Shown piece after piece: positions 60,941 through 64,000 of a stretch of 64,000 nucleotides of DNA (position 1 is its first letter; every line of letters starts with the position of its first letter). The notes below the pieces were generated by a model. The model did no database searches, was not told the DNA's origin, and saw only the letters and a program-made list of their open reading frames with translations. Position numbers and translations under genes: made by a program. The stretch is from UBA5543 sp964464965 (GTDB lineage: Bacteria; Bacteroidota; Bacteroidia; Chitinophagales; Chitinophagaceae), in contig CAYXHM010000002.1 of assembly GCA_964464965.1 (NCBI GenBank), forward strand, positions 310,001-374,000, read 5' to 3'.

Positions 60941-61815
60941 GGCACAATCACTTTTTGTACGCCCTGTTCTATCCTGAAATGTACGGTACTGTTGCAGGCA
61001 TGGGCATCGCCATCAGTTTGCATCAGGTCTAGCCGTGGGTGGCTGATGATTACCTCCTTAGCACGGTAGTGATCTACATAGGGGCTTTTAGTAATACTGC
61101 CGTTCATAGCGCGCAACACTAAGGCACCACCCAATATTTTCGGAAACTTTTTTATTACTATAACATCGAATAATCCATCCGTCCAGCTGGCATTGGGTGC
61201 TATCTGGAAGTTGTAGCCAAACTGTTTCCCATTTGCTACGCTGATGATAAATGCCTTTTCCTTTATTTCTTTCCCATCTATAGTAATGGTCCATTCCCAT
61301 TCTTTATATGTCCACATATAGCGTGTTACCAGCCAGCTATAAATGGCAAAACCCCTGCGTACGCTCTTTGCAAATTTTTTAGAAATGAGTGCGTCAAAAG
61401 CCACACCTGCATTGCTGATGAAGGCCCTGTCGTCGGCGTAACCTATATCCATCATTACAGTGTTCCCTTTGTTGATGACATCTATTGCTGCATGTTCTTT
61501 CAGGGGGATATTCATGGTTCGTGCCATGCCGTTGCCACTGCCTTTGGGAATAATAGCCAGTGCAGTATCGCTACCCAGCAGCCCGGCTACAATATCGTTT
61601 ACAGAACCATCGCCACCCACGGCTACTACAGCATAGGCACCTTTACTTGCAGCGTCTTTTGCCAGGATGGTACCGTGTTTGGCATATTCTGTATGTACTA
61701 TTTCATAAGTGAACAAGTCTTTGTCCAGCCGGTCGTCTATAGCATGTTGTATCACCTTTTCACGTTCTACACCGCTTTTGGGGTTGATGACGAATACCAG
61801 GTGCTTCTTACTCAT
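60937..61815 (-). CDS. Diacylglycerol/lipid kinase family protein (YegS/DagK-like)
   Basis: A 292-residue lipid kinase. The N-terminal domain has INPKSGVER and the active-site AVGGDGSVNDIVAGLL. The C-terminal beta domain ends with ISHPRLDLMQTDGDA, where Asp near the end matches the family. It phosphorylates diacylglycerol or another lipid with ATP. The start overlaps the nadC stop by 4 nt, so the two are co-transcribed. Confidence 0.9.
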   Translation of the reverse strand: MSKKHLVFVINPKSGVEREKVIQHAIDDRLDKDLFTYEIVHTEYAKHGTILAKDAASKGAYAVVAVGGDGSVNDIVAGLLGSDTALAIIPKGSGNGMARTMNIPLKEHAAIDVINKGNTVMMDIGYADDRAFISNAGVAFDALISKKFAKSVRRGFAIYSWLVTRYMWTYKEWEWTITIDGKEIKEKAFIISVANGKQFGYNFQIAPNASWTDGLFDVIVIKKFPKILGGALVLRAMNGSITKSPYVDHYRAKEVIISHPRLDLMQTDGDAHACNSTVHFRIEQGVQKVIVP

Positions 61816-62651
61816 GCCAGTTGAGCTTTAAGGCTCAGGTCCATACTTACAGCATGGTGTATGATAGCGCCTACAGAAATATAATCCACCCCGGTCTTTG
61901 CGTATTCTTCTATTGTATCCATGGTAATGCCGCCCGATGCTTCTGTTTCATATTTACCGTCAATCAGCTTTACAGCTTCTGCCAGTTGGGCCGGTGTATA
62001 GTTATCCAGCATAATGCGGTGTACACCCCCATGCGCCAGCACCTTCTTTACATCATCTATGCTGCGGGTTTCTACTTCAATTTTAAGGTTCAGGTCGTTG
62101 TCTTCAAGATAGGCGTTGGTTTTTGTGATGGCTTCTTCTATTCCACCACAAAAATCTATATGATTATCTTTCAGCATTACCATATCGTACAGCCCCATGC
62201 GGTGATTTAACCCGCCGCCTATCTTCACAGCCTCTTTCTCATATACCCTGAACAGCGGAGTGGTTTTGCGGGTGTCCAGTATTTTGGTTTTGTAAGCCTT
62301 TATCTTATCTGCATATTGCCTGGTAAGGGTTGCAATACCACTCATACGCTGCATACAGTTCAGTGCCAGGCGCTCTGCCTGTAATATAGTATGTACTTTC
62401 GCAGTTACCTCAAAAGCCACCTCACCATTGGTTACACTATCGCCATCTTTTTTATATAATGTGAACTGTGCCGCCGGCTCCAGGTAGCGGAATATCTGCT
62501 GTGCCAGCTCTATTCCCGCTATTATGCCATCTTCCTTTATTCTCAATACAGCCTTCCCTGTAGCATCGGCCGCTATACACGCCAGTGTAGAATGGTCTCC
62601 TTCACGAATGTCTTCCTGCAATGCTGCCGCTATAAATTCATTATTATTCAC
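61812..62651 (-). CDS. nadC: Nicotinate-nucleotide pyrophosphorylase (quinolinate phosphoribosyltransferase)
   Basis: Converts quinolinate and PRPP to nicotinate mononucleotide plus carbon dioxide. The 279-residue protein has the N-terminal ALQEDIREGDHST, the basic PRPP-binding loop LDTRKTTP (about 106-113), GGGLNHRMGLYDMVMLKDNH and the barrel's EASGGIT. It pairs with nadA at the left end of the window in function only. It precedes the lipid kinase in an ATGA-overlap operon. Confidence 0.96.
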   Translation of the reverse strand: MNNNEFIAAALQEDIREGDHSTLACIAADATGKAVLRIKEDGIIAGIELAQQIFRYLEPAAQFTLYKKDGDSVTNGEVAFEVTAKVHTILQAERLALNCMQRMSGIATLTRQYADKIKAYKTKILDTRKTTPLFRVYEKEAVKIGGGLNHRMGLYDMVMLKDNHIDFCGGIEEAITKTNAYLEDNDLNLKIEVETRSIDDVKKVLAHGGVHRIMLDNYTPAQLAEAVKLIDGKYETEASGGITMDTIEEYAKTGVDYISVGAIIHHAVSMDLSLKAQLA

Positions 62652-62712
62652 CAGCTATTATATTGAATTGTGTGCAAAACTACTAAATACATGACGTACT
62701 AAGCAGATGTAA

Positions 62713-63933
62713 CTATTTCTTAACCTCAGGCCATAACAGGCACCCGTCTCCATAACTCAGGAACCTGTAATTATTATCCAGTGCATATTTATACATTTCA
62801 CGCCAGTTATCACCTATCATAGATGCTACCAATAACAGCAGCGTGCTTTGCGGCTGATGAAAATTGGTGGCTAACCCCTTTACAATCCTGTTGGTATATC
62901 CGGGCGCTATTAATATCTGCGTGCGTGTAACCAGCGTTGATAGCTTATTCAACAACAAATAGTCGACCAGTGCAGTCAGTGCGGTTTCAGCATCAGCATC
63001 TGTCGTTATTTCATAAGGGTCCCATTGGCTGACGGCATATCCTGCAAAATCGGGCACAGTATGGTTCAGCAGTTTTACGCCTATCCAATATAAACTCTCC
63101 AGTGTGCGCATGGTAGTAGTACCTACAGCCACTATACCTTTATCCAGGTGGGCTATTAACTGGTGTATGGTGTCAATATCTACATGTATCCATTCTGCAT
63201 GCATGGTATGGTCTTGCATAGTGGTACTCTTCACAGGCATAAATGTTCCTGCCCCTACGTGCAGGTTTACAAAAGCAGTATCTATACTTTTTTGCCCCAG
63301 GCTCTGCATAATATTATCTGTAAAATGCAGGCCGGCAGTTGGTGCCGCTACACTACCCTTCTCTTTGGCGTATATCGTCTGGTACCTTTCAGTATCAGCA
63401 TGTTCCGCTTGCCTGTGCAGGTAGGGGGGTAGTGGTATTTTACCCGCGGTGTGCAGCACTTCTGCAAAGCTTGCGTCTGTGTTCCATGCCAGTTCTATAA
63501 CAAATGAACCCGCACCACGCTCTACCATAGTAGCATGTAGTGTAAATGTTTCATGCTGCTGCTCTAATACCAATCCGTCTTTCCATTTACCTGCGCCGCC
63601 TACTATACAGCGCCACAATACACGTTGTGTTTGCAGCATGGCTGTTTGCACATCACCATATTGTTCATGTGGTTCCAGGCAAAATACTTCAATTATTCCA
63701 CCTGTTGCTTTGGTAAAAAGCAGCCTTGCCTGCACTACCATAGTGCGGTTAAATACCATCAGGCTGTCCTCCGGTATATGCATAGCTATATTGCGGTAAA
63801 TATCTCCTGTTAATTGTCCGTCACGATATATCAACAGTTTAGAAGCATCACGTTGTTCCAAAGGATATTTAGCAATACGCTCATCCGGCAAATCGTAAGT
63901 ATAGTCTTCTATTTTTAATTCCTTCGGATGCAT
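62713..63933 (-). CDS. queA: tRNA preQ1(34) S-adenosylmethionine ribosyltransferase-isomerase
   Basis: Transfers the ribosyl of SAM to preQ1 at tRNA position 34 to make epoxyqueuosine. The 406-residue protein has the start motif DYTYDLPDERIAKYP and the family signatures GSVAAPTAGLHFT and HVGAGTFMPV. The end FLSYGDGCLL is also typical. No other queuosine gene is close. It is 2 nt downstream of the gene cut by the right edge. Confidence 0.93.
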   Translation of the reverse strand: MHPKELKIEDYTYDLPDERIAKYPLEQRDASKLLIYRDGQLTGDIYRNIAMHIPEDSLMVFNRTMVVQARLLFTKATGGIIEVFCLEPHEQYGDVQTAMLQTQRVLWRCIVGGAGKWKDGLVLEQQHETFTLHATMVERGAGSFVIELAWNTDASFAEVLHTAGKIPLPPYLHRQAEHADTERYQTIYAKEKGSVAAPTAGLHFTDNIMQSLGQKSIDTAFVNLHVGAGTFMPVKSTTMQDHTMHAEWIHVDIDTIHQLIAHLDKGIVAVGTTTMRTLESLYWIGVKLLNHTVPDFAGYAVSQWDPYEITTDADAETALTALVDYLLLNKLSTLVTRTQILIAPGYTNRIVKGLATNFHQPQSTLLLLVASMIGDNWREMYKYALDNNYRFLSYGDGCLLWPEVKK

Positions 63934-63935
63934 GG

Positions 63936-64000
63936 CTATCTTATTTCGGGTATGGTGATTCCTGTTATTTTCCGATACATATCTATAGCATACAGATCGG
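63936..64000 (-). CDS. C-terminal end of an unidentified gene (cut by window edge)
   Basis: The minus strand reads YAIDMYRKITGITIPEIR, then TAG at 63936-63938, only 2 nt before the queA start. That spacing and an open frame to the edge suggest an upstream operon partner of queA. About 20 residues are visible, too few to name it. Confidence 0.45.
   Translation of the reverse strand, partial: DLYAIDMYRKITGITIPEIR

Noticed and set aside
1..64000. CRISPR arrays, rRNA genes, intact insertion sequences, integrase genes
   Set aside because: I looked for regularly spaced repeats, rRNA signatures, transposase motifs and tyrosine or serine recombinase motifs on both strands and saw none.

Overview
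This 64 kb window is a chromosomal segment from a member of the Bacteroidota, most likely a Chitinophagaceae-like bacterium. Three secreted proteins and one frameshifted copy end in type IX secretion system (T9SS) sorting domains. Promoters match the Bacteroidota -7 motif TAnnTTTG, Shine-Dalgarno signals are weak or absent, and several families are typical of the phylum (DUF2480, DUF4293, an APH-RapZ fusion, an OmpA protein with thrombospondin type 3 repeats). There is no rRNA operon, CRISPR array or intact insertion sequence. One tRNA gene (Leu, CAA) is present.

Layout. 0-3.7 kb: start of nadA (cut by the left edge), an intergenic region with DnaA-box-like sequences, a PpiD-type periplasmic foldase and a DUF2480 gene. 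3.7-6 kb: an MntR/DtxR-type regulator and small membrane, secreted and cupin proteins. 6.2-11.1 kb: a T9SS cargo cluster with two tandem paralogues (one frameshifted) and a large subtilase. 11.5-18.5 kb: serS, DUF4293, a barrel protein, an M24 aminopeptidase, and an lpxH / sixA-like / APH-RapZ operon. 18.6-21.4 kb: a SAM-I riboswitch with its terminator ahead of a trans-sulfuration enzyme and homoserine dehydrogenase. 21.5-24.3 kb: an AT-rich accessory patch with two SEC-C-bearing genes and a third unknown. 25-30.4 kb: a GNAT, a DinB remnant, dxs, and a CPBP protease-cdsA-psd phospholipid run. 30.4-33 kb: a Lys/Cys-rich exported micro-peptide, a YCII/ECF42-type sigma pair with an in-frame UAG, and a PaaY-like hexapeptide protein. 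33-39.9 kb: an S41 peptidase, an FMN reductase, a membrane metallophosphoesterase, a TIGR01777 epimerase, a saccharopine-dehydrogenase-like gene, hscB and tRNA-Leu.

39.9-41.8 kb is a small AT-rich island bounded by tRNA-Leu and a 13-nt copy of its 3' end. It carries an orphan PAS/histidine-phosphoacceptor protein and a BLUF blue-light receptor. 41.9-45.4 kb holds a methyltransferase and two glycosyltransferases. 45.6-51 kb holds the OmpA-like porin and the rplM-rpsI-rpsB-tsf operon, whose S2 protein has a long acidic plus Gly/Arg tail. 51.3-64 kb holds a PfpI protein, a Fic enzyme with 12-bp iterons upstream, an RCC1-repeat T9SS protein, an orphan terminase-small-subunit-like gene between hairpin repeats, YccF, FAH, beta carbonic anhydrase, an LpxL-type acyltransferase, a lipid kinase, nadC, queA and the tail of one more gene.

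Most genes are housekeeping: lipid A and phospholipid synthesis, NAD, isoprenoid, methionine and translation. The parts most worth a second look are the tRNA-flanked light-sensing island, the split sigma factor, the SEC-C pair, and the regulatory RNA upstream of the methionine genes.
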